Shown: in pieces, positions 31,356 through 40,261 of the stretch
Layout: each line of letters begins with the position of its first letter
How positions within the stretch are numbered: the first letter of the stretch is position 1
Assembly: GCA_017454745.1 (NCBI GenBank)
Contig: JAFTCL010000077.1
Coordinates: 1-46,320 of the forward strand
Length of the DNA: 46,320 bases
Direction: 5' to 3'
Source of the DNA: Kiritimatiellia bacterium
GTDB taxonomy: Bacteria; Verrucomicrobiota; Kiritimatiellia; RFP12; UBA1067
Notes under the pieces: generated by a model
Told to the model about the DNA's origin: nothing
Seen by the model: the letters and a program-made list of their open reading frames with translations, nothing else
Database searches by the model: none
Made by a program: the position numbers and the translations under genes

Positions 31356-31892
31356 TTAACGGCCGATGAACGGCATACCCAGAATCTCCAGCAACTTGCG
31401 GGCGCCGTTATCGTCCGCCGCCGAGGTCACGAAAGTGATGTCCATGCCGTCATCGACGGCCACGGTGGTGTCCACCAATTCGGGGAAAATCGAGTGCTCT
31501 TTCAAGCCGAGCGTGTAGTTGCCGCGCCCGTCGAAACCACGCTTCGGAACGCCGTGGAAGTCGCGGATACGGGGCAACGCGCTGTTGATCAGACGGTCAG
31601 CGAACTCAAACATCCGCGCGCCGCGCAGTGTTACCTTGGCGCCGACAATCATTCCCTCGCGCAACTTGAAGTTGGCGATGCTCTTGCGGGCTTTGCAAAG
31701 CATTGGCTTCTGACCGGTGATCTTGGCGAGGTCATCGACCAGCTGCTTCTGCACGTCCTTCTCCACAATGCCGAAAGCCATGTTGATCACGATTTTCTGG
31801 AGGCGGGGGACGAGCATCTTGTTGGTCACACCGAGCTGCTCCTGCAACTTCGGGGCCAACGTCGTCTTGAATTCATCTAAAAGTCTTGCCAT
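31356..31892 (-). CDS. rplE: 50S ribosomal protein L5
   Basis: A 178-residue protein that binds 5S rRNA and contacts the P-site tRNA. Typical segments are VPRLQKIVINMAFG, TGQKPMLCKARKSIANFKLREGM, shown here by CKARKSIANFKLREG, and the C-terminal DGMDITFVTSA with a KLLEILGMPF end. Length is normal (179 in E. coli). It follows rplX by 12 bases and precedes rpsN by 14. Confidence 0.98.
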   Translation of the reverse strand: MARLLDEFKTTLAPKLQEQLGVTNKMLVPRLQKIVINMAFGIVEKDVQKQLVDDLAKITGQKPMLCKARKSIANFKLREGMIVGAKVTLRGARMFEFADRLINSALPRIRDFHGVPKRGFDGRGNYTLGLKEHSIFPELVDTTVAVDDGMDITFVTSAADDNGARKLLEILGMPFIGR

Positions 31893-31904
31893 CTCGGAAC
31901 TCCT

Positions 31905-32222
31905 TTAGTCAAGCGCCTTGCCGGTCGCCTTGGACTTGCGGATCAGCTTGTCGCCCTCGCGGACGCGGCTGATGCGGACACCCTTCTTCGCTTCAGGATC
32001 GTAGGGCATCAGGTTTGACAGATGGATCGGAGCCTCACGCTCGACGAACCCTCCGTTGGGGGCGCTTTCCGAGCGGCGGATGGCTTTCTTCACGATATGC
32101 AGGCCTTGGACAACCGCCATCCCCTTTTTGGGGAGAACGCGAAGGACCTTGCCTGTCTTTCCGGCGTCATCGCCAGCGATGGCGATCACCGTGTCGTCTT
32201 TCTTGATTCTCGCAATACTCAT
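31905..32222 (-). CDS. rplX: 50S ribosomal protein L24
   Basis: A 105-residue assembly-initiating protein. It has the KOW motif (KKDDTVIAIAGDDAGKTGKVLRVLP region) and the usual VQGLHIVKKAIR segment and GVRISRVREGDKLIRKSK. The ATG at 32222 is preferred because AAAGGAA precedes it and the family start (MSIARIKKDDT) begins there; the frame is open upstream to 32273. A 205-bp gap separates it from rplN, unusual inside this operon. Confidence 0.97.
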   Translation of the reverse strand: MSIARIKKDDTVIAIAGDDAGKTGKVLRVLPKKGMAVVQGLHIVKKAIRRSESAPNGGFVEREAPIHLSNLMPYDPEAKKGVRISRVREGDKLIRKSKATGKALD

Positions 32223-32427
32223 TGCATTCCTTTCGCGTGAACGTTTTGCAGGTACTGGCTGCAGCGACCTCACGCATTAACTGAAACCGCCAGCGGGGCG
32301 GAAACCCTCCGCGCCCAACTGTTGAATTTCAAATAGTATCAAATCGGGGCCGCACAATCAAGCCCCAAAAACGATAAATTATCATTTTGGAGCTTGGCGC
32401 GGTCACCCGATTCGCGTTAACCATCCC
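32223..32427 (-). other. 205-bp break between rplN and rplX with hairpins
   Basis: No gene is seen. On the minus strand it contains, after rplN, a hairpin (32360-32395) with an 11-bp AAGCTCCAAAA/TTTTGGGGCTT stem and a 4-bp inner stem. A promoter overlaps its end. A GC-rich leader with GCGGA/TCCGC and CCGCC/GGCGG hairpins precedes rplX. The hairpin lacks a T run, so it is not a typical intrinsic terminator. Confidence 0.6.
32333..32361 (-). promoter_or_regulatory. predicted internal promoter before rplX
   Basis: Minus strand TTGATT (32356-32361), 17-bp spacer, TACTAT (32333-32338). The start near 32326 would give a structured leader of about 104 bases. It would drive rplX to secY separately from the fusA-rplN block. 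Confidence 0.5.
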
Positions 32428-32793
32428 TTACACCACTTCCGGGGCAAGGGAGATGATCTTCATGTAGTTGCGGTCGCGCAATTCACGGGCCACCGGCCCG
32501 AAAATGCGGGAGCCAACCGGGTTCATCTTGGCATCGACGATCACGCAGGCGTTCTGGTCGAAACGCACAAACGAGCCGTCATCGCGCTTGATGGGATGGC
32601 CGGTGCGCACAATAACCGCCGTGCAAACCTGCCCCTTCTTGATGGAACCGGTCGGAGTCGCTTCCTTGATCGCCACGCGGATCACGTCGCCGATGTAGGC
32701 GAAACGCTTACGCTGACCGAGCACCCGGAAGCACATGGCGCGCTTGGCACCGGTGTTGTCCGCTACCACCAATTCAGTCTGTTCCTGAACCAT
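32428..32793 (-). CDS. rplN: 50S ribosomal protein L14
   Basis: A 121-residue protein at the 30S-50S interface. The start [21 protein letters not shown] and the segments [33 protein letters not shown] and [13 protein letters not shown] are family hallmarks. Length is normal (about 122). It ends the first block of the supercluster, before the 205-bp break. The ATG follows the rpsQ stop by 2 bases. Confidence 0.98.
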   Translation of the reverse strand: MVQEQTELVVADNTGAKRAMCFRVLGQRKRFAYIGDVIRVAIKEATPTGSIKKGQVCTAVIVRTGHPIKRDDGSFVRFDQNACVIVDAKMNPVGSRIFGPVARELRDRNYMKIISLAPEVV

Positions 32794-32795
32794 GG

Positions 32796-33056
32796 CTACT
32801 TCTCCTCCGCCGGCACGATGCGCCAGCGTTTAGTCGCGCTCAACGGACGGGTCTCCATGATGGTGACCTCATCGCCAACCTGGGCGGTGTTCGCCTCGTC
32901 GTGCACATGATACTTCTTGAATCTGCGGACCACTTTGCCGTAGATCGGGTGACGCTCGCGGCGCTCGCCCTGAACGACCACGGTCTTTTCGCCGCTCTTG
33001 CTCACCACGACGCCCTTGCGGACCTTGCGGTGGCCACGAATGCTTTGCTCTGCCAT
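32796..33056 (-). CDS. rpsQ: 30S ribosomal protein S17
   Basis: An 86-residue rRNA-binding protein with an OB fold. It has the typical [19 protein letters not shown], here [32 protein letters not shown] and [19 protein letters not shown] segments. ATG 33056 is chosen because the rpmC stop lies one base before it and GGGGAG precedes it; the frame is open upstream into rpmC. Confidence 0.97.
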   Translation of the reverse strand: MAEQSIRGHRKVRKGVVVSKSGEKTVVVQGERRERHPIYGKVVRRFKKYHVHDEANTAQVGDEVTIMETRPLSATKRWRIVPAEEK

Positions 33057-33057
33057 G

Positions 33058-33258
33058 TTACTTCGCTCCCCGTTCAAGTTCCGTCCGCACCGTCTTCATG
33101 CGGGCAACCTCGCGGCGCAACGTTTTGATGCGCCCCGGTTTCTCGACGTCCGCGCCCGACTTGTGCCGGATCTTAAGCGTCGTCAACTCGGCAGACACCT
33201 CTTTAATCCGGGTATCGAGCCCGTCGATCCCCAACTCTCTCAACTCTCTTGCTTTCAT
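33058..33258 (-). CDS. rpmC: 50S ribosomal protein L29
   Basis: A 66-residue two-helix protein near the exit tunnel. Start [12 protein letters not shown] and the late segment RRELARMKTV-like ([15 protein letters not shown]) match the family. Length is normal (about 63). Its ATG is 3 bases after the rplP stop and its TAA lies one base before the rpsQ ATG. Confidence 0.95.
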   Translation of the reverse strand: MKARELRELGIDGLDTRIKEVSAELTTLKIRHKSGADVEKPGRIKTLRREVARMKTVRTELERGAK

Positions 33259-33261
33259 CGC

Positions 33262-33687
33262 TTACGCTCCAGTCGGCACGTTGCGGGTAACCAGCTGGGT
33301 ACGGATGCCCAGCTTGGTGTCGGCAAGGCGCATGCACTCGCGCGCCACGGCGTCGGTGACACCGCCGACCTCGAACAAAATCTTGCCGGGCACAATGACC
33401 GCGACCCAAAGTTCCGGGTTACCCTTGCCCCCGCCCATACGGACTTCGATCGGCTTGCGGGTGACCGGCTTGTCGGGGAAGATGCGGATCCACAGCTTAC
33501 CCTTACGCTTCATCTCGCGGTTGATCACGACACGGCACGCCTCGATCTGGGTGCTGGTCAGGAAGCCGCGGTCAAGGGCCTTCAGCCCATACTCGCCATA
33601 CGCCAGCTGGGCGCCAGAGGTGGCGTAGCCGGCGCGGTTCCCCTTCGACTGCTTGCGGTGTTTAACCCGCTTAGGCATTAGAGGCAT
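33262..33687 (-). CDS. rplP: 50S ribosomal protein L16
   Basis: A 141-residue protein at the tRNA A-site region of the 50S subunit. Typical features are [16 protein letters not shown], a [22 protein letters not shown] segment, shown here as [13 protein letters not shown], and [13 protein letters not shown]. The ATG at 33687 is selected because AAGGAGGGG lies upstream with good spacing; ATG 33678 would be too far from it. This start overlaps the rpsC end by 17 bases. Confidence 0.96.
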   Translation of the reverse strand: MPLMPKRVKHRKQSKGNRAGYATSGAQLAYGEYGLKALDRGFLTSTQIEACRVVINREMKRKGKLWIRIFPDKPVTRKPIEVRMGGGKGNPELWVAVIVPGKILFEVGGVTDAVARECMRLADTKLGIRTQLVTRNVPTGA

Positions 33688-34348
33688 CTTTTCCCCTCCT
33701 TGGTCTGCCGGTGCGAACCGGCTGGAAATCATCGCGTTTGCAGATCCACACCTTGATGCCGATCAAACCGGCGGTGGTGTGGGCCTCGGTGAAACCGTAG
33801 TCAATGTTCGCACGCAGCGTGTGCAGCGGGACCTTGCCCTGCTTGCTCCACTCGACGCGGGAGATTTCCGCGCCGTTGATGCGGCCACTGCAACGGATCT
33901 TGATTCCGTCGACACCCATGTCCATGGCGGTCTTTTCGGCGCGCTTCATCGCGCGCTTCAGAGCAACGCGCTTCTCGATCTGCTGCGCGATGCTCTCCGC
34001 CACCAGCTGCGCGTTCGCGTCCGGATCGCGCACCTCACGGATCTCGAGGTAAATCTCTTTGCCAGTCTTCTTGGACAAATCCTGGCGGATCTTGTCCACG
34101 TCCTGGCCCTTACGTCCAATCACTACCCCAGGGCGCGCGGTGAAGAGGTTAATCCTCACGCGGTTGGCGTAGCGCTCAATCATGATCTTGGTGATCGCCG
34201 CGCTCTCAAGACGAGACTTGACGAACTCGCGGATCATCTGGTCTTCCGCCAAAAGCGCGCCAAAGTCTTTCTTGGTGGCGAACCAACGGCTGCCCCATTG
34301 CTTGTCAACCGCGACGCGGAACCCAATCGGATTTACTTTCTGTCCCAT
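33671..34348 (-). CDS. rpsC: 30S ribosomal protein S3
   Basis: A 225-residue small-subunit protein at the mRNA entry. It starts [14 protein letters not shown] and has a KH domain with [15 protein letters not shown], then the C-terminal domain with [26 protein letters not shown], here [15 protein letters not shown]. The C-terminus ([12 protein letters not shown]) overlaps the rplP start. Length is normal (about 210-235). Confidence 0.98.
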   Translation of the reverse strand: MGQKVNPIGFRVAVDKQWGSRWFATKKDFGALLAEDQMIREFVKSRLESAAITKIMIERYANRVRINLFTARPGVVIGRKGQDVDKIRQDLSKKTGKEIYLEIREVRDPDANAQLVAESIAQQIEKRVALKRAMKRAEKTAMDMGVDGIKIRCSGRINGAEISRVEWSKQGKVPLHTLRANIDYGFTEAHTTAGLIGIKVWICKRDDFQPVRTGRPRRGKDASNA

Positions 34349-34375
34349 TGTTGTTTTGACTCCTTATTTGCCGCG

Positions 34376-34726
34376 CTACTCGCCTTCGCCGACAAGAACC
34401 ACCTTGCAGTGGCACAACCGTTTCGCGATCGGGCTGGCGCTACCGCGCGCCCGCGGCCAGAACCGGCGCATCCGAGCGCCCTCGTCAAACACACAGAGTT
34501 TAACCTTCAAGGTGTCCACGTCCATGTTATAGTTGTTCTTCGCGTTCGCCACCGCAGACTTGATGGTCTGCTTCAGGATCGAAGCGGCCTTTTTGGGGCT
34601 GAACTCCACAATCATCAGCGCTTCCGCAACCGTCTTGCCCTGGCACTCGCGGGCCAAGGGACGGCCCTTCATGGCCGACATGCGGGCATTGCGGGTAATC
34701 GCCGTAACTTCCTTGATATCACTCAT
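34376..34726 (-). CDS. rplV: 50S ribosomal protein L22
   Basis: A 116-residue protein lining the exit tunnel. It has LARECQGKTVAEALMIVEFSPKKAA, here QGKTVAEALMIVEFSP, SAVANAKNN and the late VFDEGARMRRFWPRARGSASPI, here FWPRARGSA; the beta-hairpin loop sits between. ATG 34726 is chosen for its GGGGAT site and the family start MSDIKEVTAI. The frame is open further upstream into rpsS. Confidence 0.96.
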   Translation of the reverse strand: MSDIKEVTAITRNARMSAMKGRPLARECQGKTVAEALMIVEFSPKKAASILKQTIKSAVANAKNNYNMDVDTLKVKLCVFDEGARMRRFWPRARGSASPIAKRLCHCKVVLVGEGE

Positions 34727-34736
34727 GCTCGATCCC

Positions 34737-35015
34737 CTACTTCGTCGCCTTGTCGGTGTGGGCACCGTGCGCCTTGAAGGTGCGGGTGGGGGCGAATTCG
34801 CCCAAACGGTGTCCAACCATGTTTTCAGTGATAAAGATCGGTATGTGCTGCTTGCCATTGTGAATGGCGAAAGTCAGCCCAACGAAATCCGGAAGGATCA
34901 TCGAACGGCGCGACCAGGTCTTGATCGGCTGCTTCTTGCCGGACTCATTCATTTTTTCGACCTTGTCCATCAGGCTCTGCTCGACGTAAGGTCCCTTTTT
35001 AATTGAACGTGCCAT
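34737..35015 (-). CDS. rpsS: 30S ribosomal protein S19
   Basis: A 92-residue protein of the 30S head. The start [20 protein letters not shown] and the segments [32 protein letters not shown], here [13 protein letters not shown], and [18 protein letters not shown] are diagnostic. Length is normal. It lies 3 bases after rplB. Confidence 0.98.
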   Translation of the reverse strand: MARSIKKGPYVEQSLMDKVEKMNESGKKQPIKTWSRRSMILPDFVGLTFAIHNGKQHIPIFITENMVGHRLGEFAPTRTFKAHGAHTDKATK

Positions 35016-35018
35016 GCG

Positions 35019-35843
35019 TTACTTTCTCCGCTTAACAATCAGCTTATCGCTCGCTTTGCGGCGGCTACGGGTCTTGCCGCCCTTGGCCAGCTTGCCCCAC
35101 GGCGACACAGGATCGTCACCGCCGGAGGTACGGCCTTCACCACCGCCCATCGGGTGGTCAACCGGGTTCATCGCCACACCGCGAACCGTCGGGCGGATGC
35201 CCATCCAGCGCTTGCGGCCGGCCTTGCCCAGCTTGACGTTGCCCCACTCGATGTTGCCAACCTGTCCGACCGTCGCCATGCAGCGCTCATCGAACATCCG
35301 GACTTCGCCGGACGGCATCTTCAGGGTAACCTTACCGTTGGCTTTCGCCATGACCTGGCAGGCGTTGCCCGCCGCGCGGGCGACCTTGCCGCCCTCGTTG
35401 GGGACCAGCTCGATGTTGTGCACCTGCATTCCCAGCGGGATCTTGCCCAACGGCAGCGCGTTGCCGACCGTCGGCTCGACATCCGGGCCGGAGATGACGG
35501 TGGCGCCCACCGCCAGACCGTTCGGGGCGAGGATGTAGCTCAACTCGCCGTCGGCGTACTTCAGCAGCGCCAGGTTGGCGGAACGGTTGGGATCGTACGC
35601 GATCGCTTCCACCGTGGCCGCGACGCCCACTTTGCTGCGGCGGAAATCCACGATGCGGTAACGCCGCTTCACTCCGCCACCGCGGTGGCGGACCGTAATC
35701 CGGCCCTTGTTGTTGCGGCCGGCCTTGCTCTTCAAGGGCTCGGTGAGCCGCTTGACGGGCTTCTTCTCGGTAATCTCATCGAAAGTCAGCGCGACACGCT
35801 GCCGCAGACCTTCGCTTCTTGGTTTGAATGTTTTCAGCCCCAT
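35019..35843 (-). CDS. rplB: 50S ribosomal protein L2
   Basis: A 274-residue protein needed for subunit association and near the peptidyl-transferase centre. It has [21 protein letters not shown], here [33 protein letters not shown] and the hallmark [21 protein letters not shown], containing the functional histidine. Length is normal (273 in E. coli). It lies 21 bases after rplW. Confidence 0.98.
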   Translation of the reverse strand: MGLKTFKPRSEGLRQRVALTFDEITEKKPVKRLTEPLKSKAGRNNKGRITVRHRGGGVKRRYRIVDFRRSKVGVAATVEAIAYDPNRSANLALLKYADGELSYILAPNGLAVGATVISGPDVEPTVGNALPLGKIPLGMQVHNIELVPNEGGKVARAAGNACQVMAKANGKVTLKMPSGEVRMFDERCMATVGQVGNIEWGNVKLGKAGRKRWMGIRPTVRGVAMNPVDHPMGGGEGRTSGGDDPVSPWGKLAKGGKTRSRRKASDKLIVKRRK

Positions 35844-35864
35844 GGCTATAGTTTCCTTCTCAGG

Positions 35865-36143
35865 TTAGATGATCTCAATCCGCTCGCCGGGCTTCACCTT
35901 CACGATGGCGCGCTTCCAGGTGGAAGTGCGGACCGTGCGGCGGTTGCGCAACGTACGGAACTCACCTTTGAACGTCTGGGTGTTGACCGAGAGGACGTGC
36001 ACGCCGAACTGGGCCTCGACCGCCTGCTTGATCTCATACTTGTTGGCCGCTTTATCGACCTCGAGCATGAAGCGGTTCTCCAGCCCCATCTTGGTGCCTT
36101 TCTCGGTGATGATCACCCGGCGGATAATGTCGGCGTGTTTCAT
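35865..36143 (-). CDS. rplW: 50S ribosomal protein L23
   Basis: A 92-residue protein that forms a docking site for trigger factor and SRP at the tunnel exit. It has IIRRVIITEKGTKM, FMLEVDKAANKYEIKQAVEAQFGV, here DKAANKYEIKQAVE, and VLSVNTQTFKGEFR. Length is normal (about 95). Its ATG overlaps the rplD stop by one base, so it is translationally coupled. Confidence 0.97.
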   Translation of the reverse strand: MKHADIIRRVIITEKGTKMGLENRFMLEVDKAANKYEIKQAVEAQFGVHVLSVNTQTFKGEFRTLRNRRTVRTSTWKRAIVKVKPGERIEII

Positions 36144-36790
36144 TATTCACTCACCTCTTTTTTGGTCGGCGCGGCCATGCGGGCCTTAAGCGCCTCAAAC
36201 CCCGCCCGCGTCGCCACGATCGTGCGGTAAAGCAGCAGCGAGTAAACATCAACTTCCGACGCCTTGGCCGCCTCAATCTTCTGCAGATTGCGGGAGGCCA
36301 GGATCACGTTCTCTTCGTATTGCTCGGTCACGAGCAGCACGCTCCGCTCCAGCCCCAACTTCTTCAGCAGGGCCACCAGCGCCTTGGTCTTGGGCTCGAA
36401 GTCGAACTTCTCGACCACCAGCACCTGACCTTCGGCGATCCGGTCGCTCAACGCGCGGGTGAACGCCAGCTGGCGCACCTTGCGGTTGATCTTTTGCGAA
36501 TAATCACGCGGCTTGGGTCCGAACGCCACGCCGCCGCCACGCCACACCGGGCTCTGGCGCAAACCGGCGCGGGCGCGTCCCGTGCCCTTCTGCTTCCACG
36601 GCTTCTTGTTGCTGCCGGCCACCTCGCCCTTGGAAAGGGTGCAGGCGGTCCCGGCGCGCATCCCGTTGCGGATTGCGACCACCGTGTCTTTCACGGCCTG
36701 GGCGCCGCGGTCCAAAACCAGCAGCTCGTCCGCCACCGTCAGATCGCCGGCGGCTTCGCCAGCCGGATTAAAAACCTTAATCGTACTCAT
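36143..36790 (-). CDS. rplD: 50S ribosomal protein L4
   Basis: A 215-residue protein that lines the upper exit tunnel. The signature KPWKQKGTGRARAGLRQSPVWRGGGVAFGP, of which KQKGTGRARAGLRQSP is shown, and GPKPRDYSQKINRKVRQLA, here RDYSQKINRKVR, are diagnostic. Length is slightly over the usual 201. In E. coli L4 represses the S10 operon by acting on the rpsJ leader; here rpsJ follows fusA directly, so that mechanism is not obvious. It ends overlapping the rplW start. Confidence 0.97.
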   Translation of the reverse strand: MSTIKVFNPAGEAAGDLTVADELLVLDRGAQAVKDTVVAIRNGMRAGTACTLSKGEVAGSNKKPWKQKGTGRARAGLRQSPVWRGGGVAFGPKPRDYSQKINRKVRQLAFTRALSDRIAEGQVLVVEKFDFEPKTKALVALLKKLGLERSVLLVTEQYEENVILASRNLQKIEAAKASEVDVYSLLLYRTIVATRAGFEALKARMAAPTKKEVSE

Positions 36791-36833
36791 TTCGTCTTCC
36801 TTCAGCGCGGCCGACGCCGCACCGCAAATTGAG

Positions 36834-37568
36834 TTACTTCTTCAGGGCCTTGCGGATAATCAACGTGCCGCCGTTCGGGCCGGGAACCGATCCCGCCACC
36901 AGCAACAGGTTGTCCGCGCCGCGGACCTGGACGACCGCCAGGTTGCGGGCCTTGCGGTTAACCGCACCCATGTGACCAGGCATGCGCTTGCCCTTCTCAA
37001 TCCAGCCGGGAAGGTCGCGCGCCCCGATACCGCCGATACGGCGCTTGGAGTGGCCGCCGTGGGTCATCGGGCCACCGCCCATCCGGTAACGGCGAACCAC
37101 GCCCGCGAAGCCCCGGCCCTTGGTGATGCCGGAAACGTCCACGTACTTGATGCCGTCAAAAATGCCGACCGTCACGGTGTCGCCGGCCTTGGCGGCCTCG
37201 CCGTCGTCCAGCGCGAACTCGTGCGTGTGGCGGCAGGGCTTCACGCCCGCCTTCGCGAAATGCATCACCTGCGCCTTGGAGAGGCGGTGGGTGTAGGCGG
37301 CCACATCATACGCCGGTTCGGGCTTGCCCGCTTCCTTGGCCTTGGCGGCTGCCGCCTCGGCCGCTTTCGCCGCGGCTTCGTTCCGCTTGTAGTCGGCTGC
37401 GGGGTACTCGTCGAAACCGAGCTGAACCGCGCTGTAGCCGTCGGTTTCAGGGGTCTTGACCTGAACCACCGGGCACGGTCCGGCCTCAATCACCGTAACG
37501 GCGATTCGACGGCCCTCTCCGTCGTAAACCTGGGTCATGCCAATCTTTCTGCCAATAATGCCTTCCAT
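36834..37568 (-). CDS. rplC: 50S ribosomal protein L3 with internal Ala/Lys-rich insertion
   Basis: A 244-residue protein near the peptidyl-transferase centre. It starts MEGIIGRKIGMTQVYDGEG and keeps GKGRGFAGVVRRYRMGGGP-like segments (KGRGFAGVVRRYRMGG), THGGHSKRRIGGIG and the RKARNLAVVQVRGADNLL end, here VNRKARNLAVVQV. Residues about 57-95 hold an insertion rich in Ala, Lys and Glu (KAAEAAAAKAKEAGKPEP) between YSAVQLGFDEY and VMHFAKAGVKP. E. coli L3 (209 residues) has a much shorter link at this point. The insert lies in a surface region of the fold. Confidence 0.96.
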   Translation of the reverse strand: MEGIIGRKIGMTQVYDGEGRRIAVTVIEAGPCPVVQVKTPETDGYSAVQLGFDEYPAADYKRNEAAAKAAEAAAAKAKEAGKPEPAYDVAAYTHRLSKAQVMHFAKAGVKPCRHTHEFALDDGEAAKAGDTVTVGIFDGIKYVDVSGITKGRGFAGVVRRYRMGGGPMTHGGHSKRRIGGIGARDLPGWIEKGKRMPGHMGAVNRKARNLAVVQVRGADNLLLVAGSVPGPNGGTLIIRKALKK

Positions 37569-37582
37569 GGTGTCACCTCTCT

Positions 37583-37891
37583 TTAGATGCGAATTGTGAT
37601 ATCCACGCCGGCCGGCAGATTCAGCTTCTTGAGCTCGTCGACCGTCTTGGCCGTCGGGCCCACAATGTCCAGCAACCGCTTGTGGGTGCGCATTTCAAAC
37701 TGGTCCATGCTCTTTTTGTCCACATGCGGGCTGCGGTTGACCGTAAAACGCTCAATCCGCGTCGGCAGCGGGATCGGCCCCACCACCTGCGCGCCCGTAC
37801 CACGTGCCGTGTCGACGATCTCTCCGACAGCCTGGTCCAGTAACCTATGATCGTAGGACTGCAAACGAATGCGTATGCGTTGACTTTGCAT
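37583..37891 (-). CDS. rpsJ: 30S ribosomal protein S10
   Basis: A 102-residue protein of the 30S head, also known as NusE in antitermination. It starts [20 protein letters not shown] and has [32 protein letters not shown], here [15 protein letters not shown], and the C-terminal [13 protein letters not shown]. Length is normal (103). It lies 7 bases after fusA, in place of the usual tuf or an operon leader. Confidence 0.98.
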   Translation of the reverse strand: MQSQRIRIRLQSYDHRLLDQAVGEIVDTARGTGAQVVGPIPLPTRIERFTVNRSPHVDKKSMDQFEMRTHKRLLDIVGPTAKTVDELKKLNLPAGVDITIRI

Positions 37892-37898
37892 TCTATCC

Positions 37899-40028
37899 TT
37901 ACCTATTCAGTAGTTGTTCCTTAACCGCCCTTGGCACGACCGCGAATTCGCCAGGTTCCATCGTATAGCTGGCGCGGCCGCGGCTAAGCGACCGGATCGC
38001 GGTTGAGTACCCGAACAGTTCTGCCAACGGCACCTGCGCGCGGATGACCTGCATGTCGCCATGCGTGGCCAACTCCCGCACAGAACCGCGGCGGCCGTTA
38101 ATATCCCCCATGATCTCGCCGACGTATTCGCCGGGAGTCACGATGTCGAGGGACATGATCGGCTCCAGCAATTCCGGTTCGGCAGCCAAAGCCGCCTCGC
38201 GGAACCCCATTACGGCCGCGGTTCTAAAAGCCACGTCTGTTGCCGTCTCTTCATCAATTACCACGACACCCGTCACCTTCGCCAGCACGTCCGTCATCGG
38301 ATACCGCGCCAGCACTCCGGTCAGGATGCCGTCCGTCAATCCCTGCTTCAAAAGTTCCGCCAGTTTTTGATCCGGCAGCTCCCGAAGCGCTGCGGAGGTT
38401 ACCTCCACCGCATGGCCGCTCCCGCGTTTCCGCGGCTCGACCTCCACCGCCAACCGCGCGTAGTGGCGCTTGCCGCCCAGTTCGCGGTCGAAGACGAAAT
38501 CCGTCTTGGCCGCCTTGCCCACGGTCTCGTAGTACGACACCATCGGCCGGCCGGTGTTGGCTTCACACTTGAACTCGCGGCGCAAGCGGTCCACCAGAAT
38601 CTCCAGGTGAAGCTCGCCCATGCCGCTCAAAATCGTCTGCCCCGTCTCGGGGTCGGTGCGGACCTGGCAGGTCGGGTCTTCCGAGGCCAACAGCCCCATC
38701 GCCGTCGCCAGCTTGTCTTTGTCCGCGCTGCTCTTCGGCTCGATCGCCATGAACATCACCGGCTCCGGTGCCTCGATGCGCTCCAGATAAACCGGCTGGT
38801 TCTCCGCGCACAGGGTGTCGCCCGTGGTGGCTTCCTTCAGCCCCACCAGCGCCCCGATCTCCCCCGCGCCCAGCTCCTGGACCTCAATCTGCTCGTCCGC
38901 AAAGAGCCGCACAATCTTCATCACGCGCTCGCGCTTCCGCGTCCGGGGGTTGTAAACGTTCTGCCCCTTCTTCAATACCCCGGCGTAAACCCGGATGAAG
39001 AACAGCCGCCCCACATAGGCGTCGGTGGCGATCTTGAACACCAGCGCGGTCAACGGCGCCGACACGCTCTGCTCGCGCTCCACCGGGTTGCCGGTCTTCA
39101 AATCCGTGGCGGTCACCGCCGGACGGTCCAGCGGGCTGGGCAGATAGTCCACCACCGCATCCAACAGCGGCTGCACCCCTTTGTTCCGCAGCGAGGTCCC
39201 GCACAGCACCGGCACCAGCTTGCCCGCGATCACCGACTTGCGGAGCGACTTGCGGATCGTCCCGGCGTCCAGCTCCGGATTCTCAAAATAGCTCTCCACC
39301 AGCTCGTCGTCCGCCTCGGCCACCTGCTCGCACAGCTTCGCCCGCGCCGCCGCCGCCTCGTCAGCCATACCCGCCGGAATCTCGCCGTAACGCAGGTCGC
39401 GGCCTTCGCTGCCTTCGTCAAAATAGACCGACCGCATCTCAAGCAAATCGACCACGCCCGCGAAATCCTCCGCCTTGCCGATCGGCAACTCCAGGCACAC
39501 CGCGTTGGAGCGCAGCCGGGTGCGAATCTCTTCCACGCATCCGTAGAAGTCCGCCCCCATCCGGTCCATCTTGTTCACAAAGGCTATCCGCGGCACCTGG
39601 TACCGGTCCGCCTGCCGCCAGACCGTCTCGCTCTGGGGCTGTACCCCCCCGACGGCACAAAAAACGCCCACTGCGCCATCTAGTACGCGCAATGAGCGTT
39701 CTACCTCTATCGTAAAGTCCACATGGCCGGGAGTGTCGATCAAATTGATCTCTTTGCCCTTCCAGTTGCAGGTGATAGCGGCGGAGGTGATGGTTATCCC
39801 TCGCTCGCGTTCCTGCACCATCCACTCGGTGACGGTGTTGCCTTCGTCTACATTGCCCAAACGATGCGTGCGCCCGGCGTAAAAGAGGATGCGCTCGGTG
39901 GTCGTGGTCTTTCCAGCGTCAATATGCGCCACTATACCGATGTTCCTCATGTCGCAAAGCTCAACGCCCGTCCCGGAAACCTGGACGGTCTGCGCTTTTT
40001 TATCAGCTTTGCTCTCTTGGACGCTCAC
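37899..40028 (-). CDS. fusA: elongation factor G
   Basis: A 709-residue translocation GTPase. The G motifs are clear: AHIDAGKTT (G1), the RGITITSAA switch, DTPGHVDF (G3) and NKMDR (G4). Domains II to V follow with the conserved [20 protein letters not shown] segment ([15 protein letters not shown]), and the C-terminal [22 protein letters not shown], here [16 protein letters not shown]. The start is uncertain. The open frame runs to GTG 40082, but I chose GTG 40028 because AGGTG lies 6 bases before it and the resulting N-terminus ([11 protein letters not shown]) is plausible. ATG 39950 (MRNIGIVAH) is a third option and would remove the usual extra N-terminal residues. It is the first gene of the supercluster; tuf, rpsL and rpsG are absent here. 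Confidence 0.95.
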   Translation of the reverse strand: MSVQESKADKKAQTVQVSGTGVELCDMRNIGIVAHIDAGKTTTTERILFYAGRTHRLGNVDEGNTVTEWMVQERERGITITSAAITCNWKGKEINLIDTPGHVDFTIEVERSLRVLDGAVGVFCAVGGVQPQSETVWRQADRYQVPRIAFVNKMDRMGADFYGCVEEIRTRLRSNAVCLELPIGKAEDFAGVVDLLEMRSVYFDEGSEGRDLRYGEIPAGMADEAAAARAKLCEQVAEADDELVESYFENPELDAGTIRKSLRKSVIAGKLVPVLCGTSLRNKGVQPLLDAVVDYLPSPLDRPAVTATDLKTGNPVEREQSVSAPLTALVFKIATDAYVGRLFFIRVYAGVLKKGQNVYNPRTRKRERVMKIVRLFADEQIEVQELGAGEIGALVGLKEATTGDTLCAENQPVYLERIEAPEPVMFMAIEPKSSADKDKLATAMGLLASEDPTCQVRTDPETGQTILSGMGELHLEILVDRLRREFKCEANTGRPMVSYYETVGKAAKTDFVFDRELGGKRHYARLAVEVEPRKRGSGHAVEVTSAALRELPDQKLAELLKQGLTDGILTGVLARYPMTDVLAKVTGVVVIDEETATDVAFRTAAVMGFREAALAAEPELLEPIMSLDIVTPGEYVGEIMGDINGRRGSVRELATHGDMQVIRAQVPLAELFGYSTAIRSLSRGRASYTMEPGEFAVVPRAVKEQLLNR

Positions 40029-40106
40029 CTTGTTCACCTGCTCTGTCAAAGATCTCGCATTGCGGCACCTGCCGCAACTCACCCTAATCGGGGTAAAAGT
40101 CCCAAT

Positions 40107-40135
40107 AATTTATCAAATCGCGGAAGGGAATGCAA
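40107..40135 (-). promoter_or_regulatory. predicted promoter of the fusA-ribosomal supercluster
   Basis: Minus strand TTGCAT (40130-40135), 17-bp spacer, TAAATT (40107-40112). The start near 40099 gives a leader of about 70 bases if translation begins at 40028. Confidence 0.5.
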
Positions 40136-40192
40136 GGGCTAAATGAAAAAAATATGAAAAAATCCGCGCCGGCGAACCGAATAAGAATCGGA

Positions 40193-40222
40193 TTGACTTT
40201 CTTCAGGCCAAAGTGGTACAAT
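40193..40222 (+). promoter_or_regulatory. predicted promoter of the metallophosphoesterase gene
   Basis: TTGACT (40193-40198), 18-bp spacer, TACAAT (40217-40222). The start near 40229 gives a leader of about 33 bases. It is divergent from the fusA promoter with no overlap. Confidence 0.6.
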
Positions 40223-40261
40223 CTGTCCGGTTGTTAAGGAATCTTTGAACGGAGAAGATCG

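Noticed and set aside
32360..32395. Hairpin after rplN considered as an intrinsic terminator
   Set aside because: The stem is good but no T run follows on either strand, so it is listed as structure only.
38061..39683. A 540-codon open frame on the plus strand opposite fusA
   Set aside because: It is a shadow of fusA; the product is Arg/His/Leu-rich low-complexity sequence with no recognisable domain.
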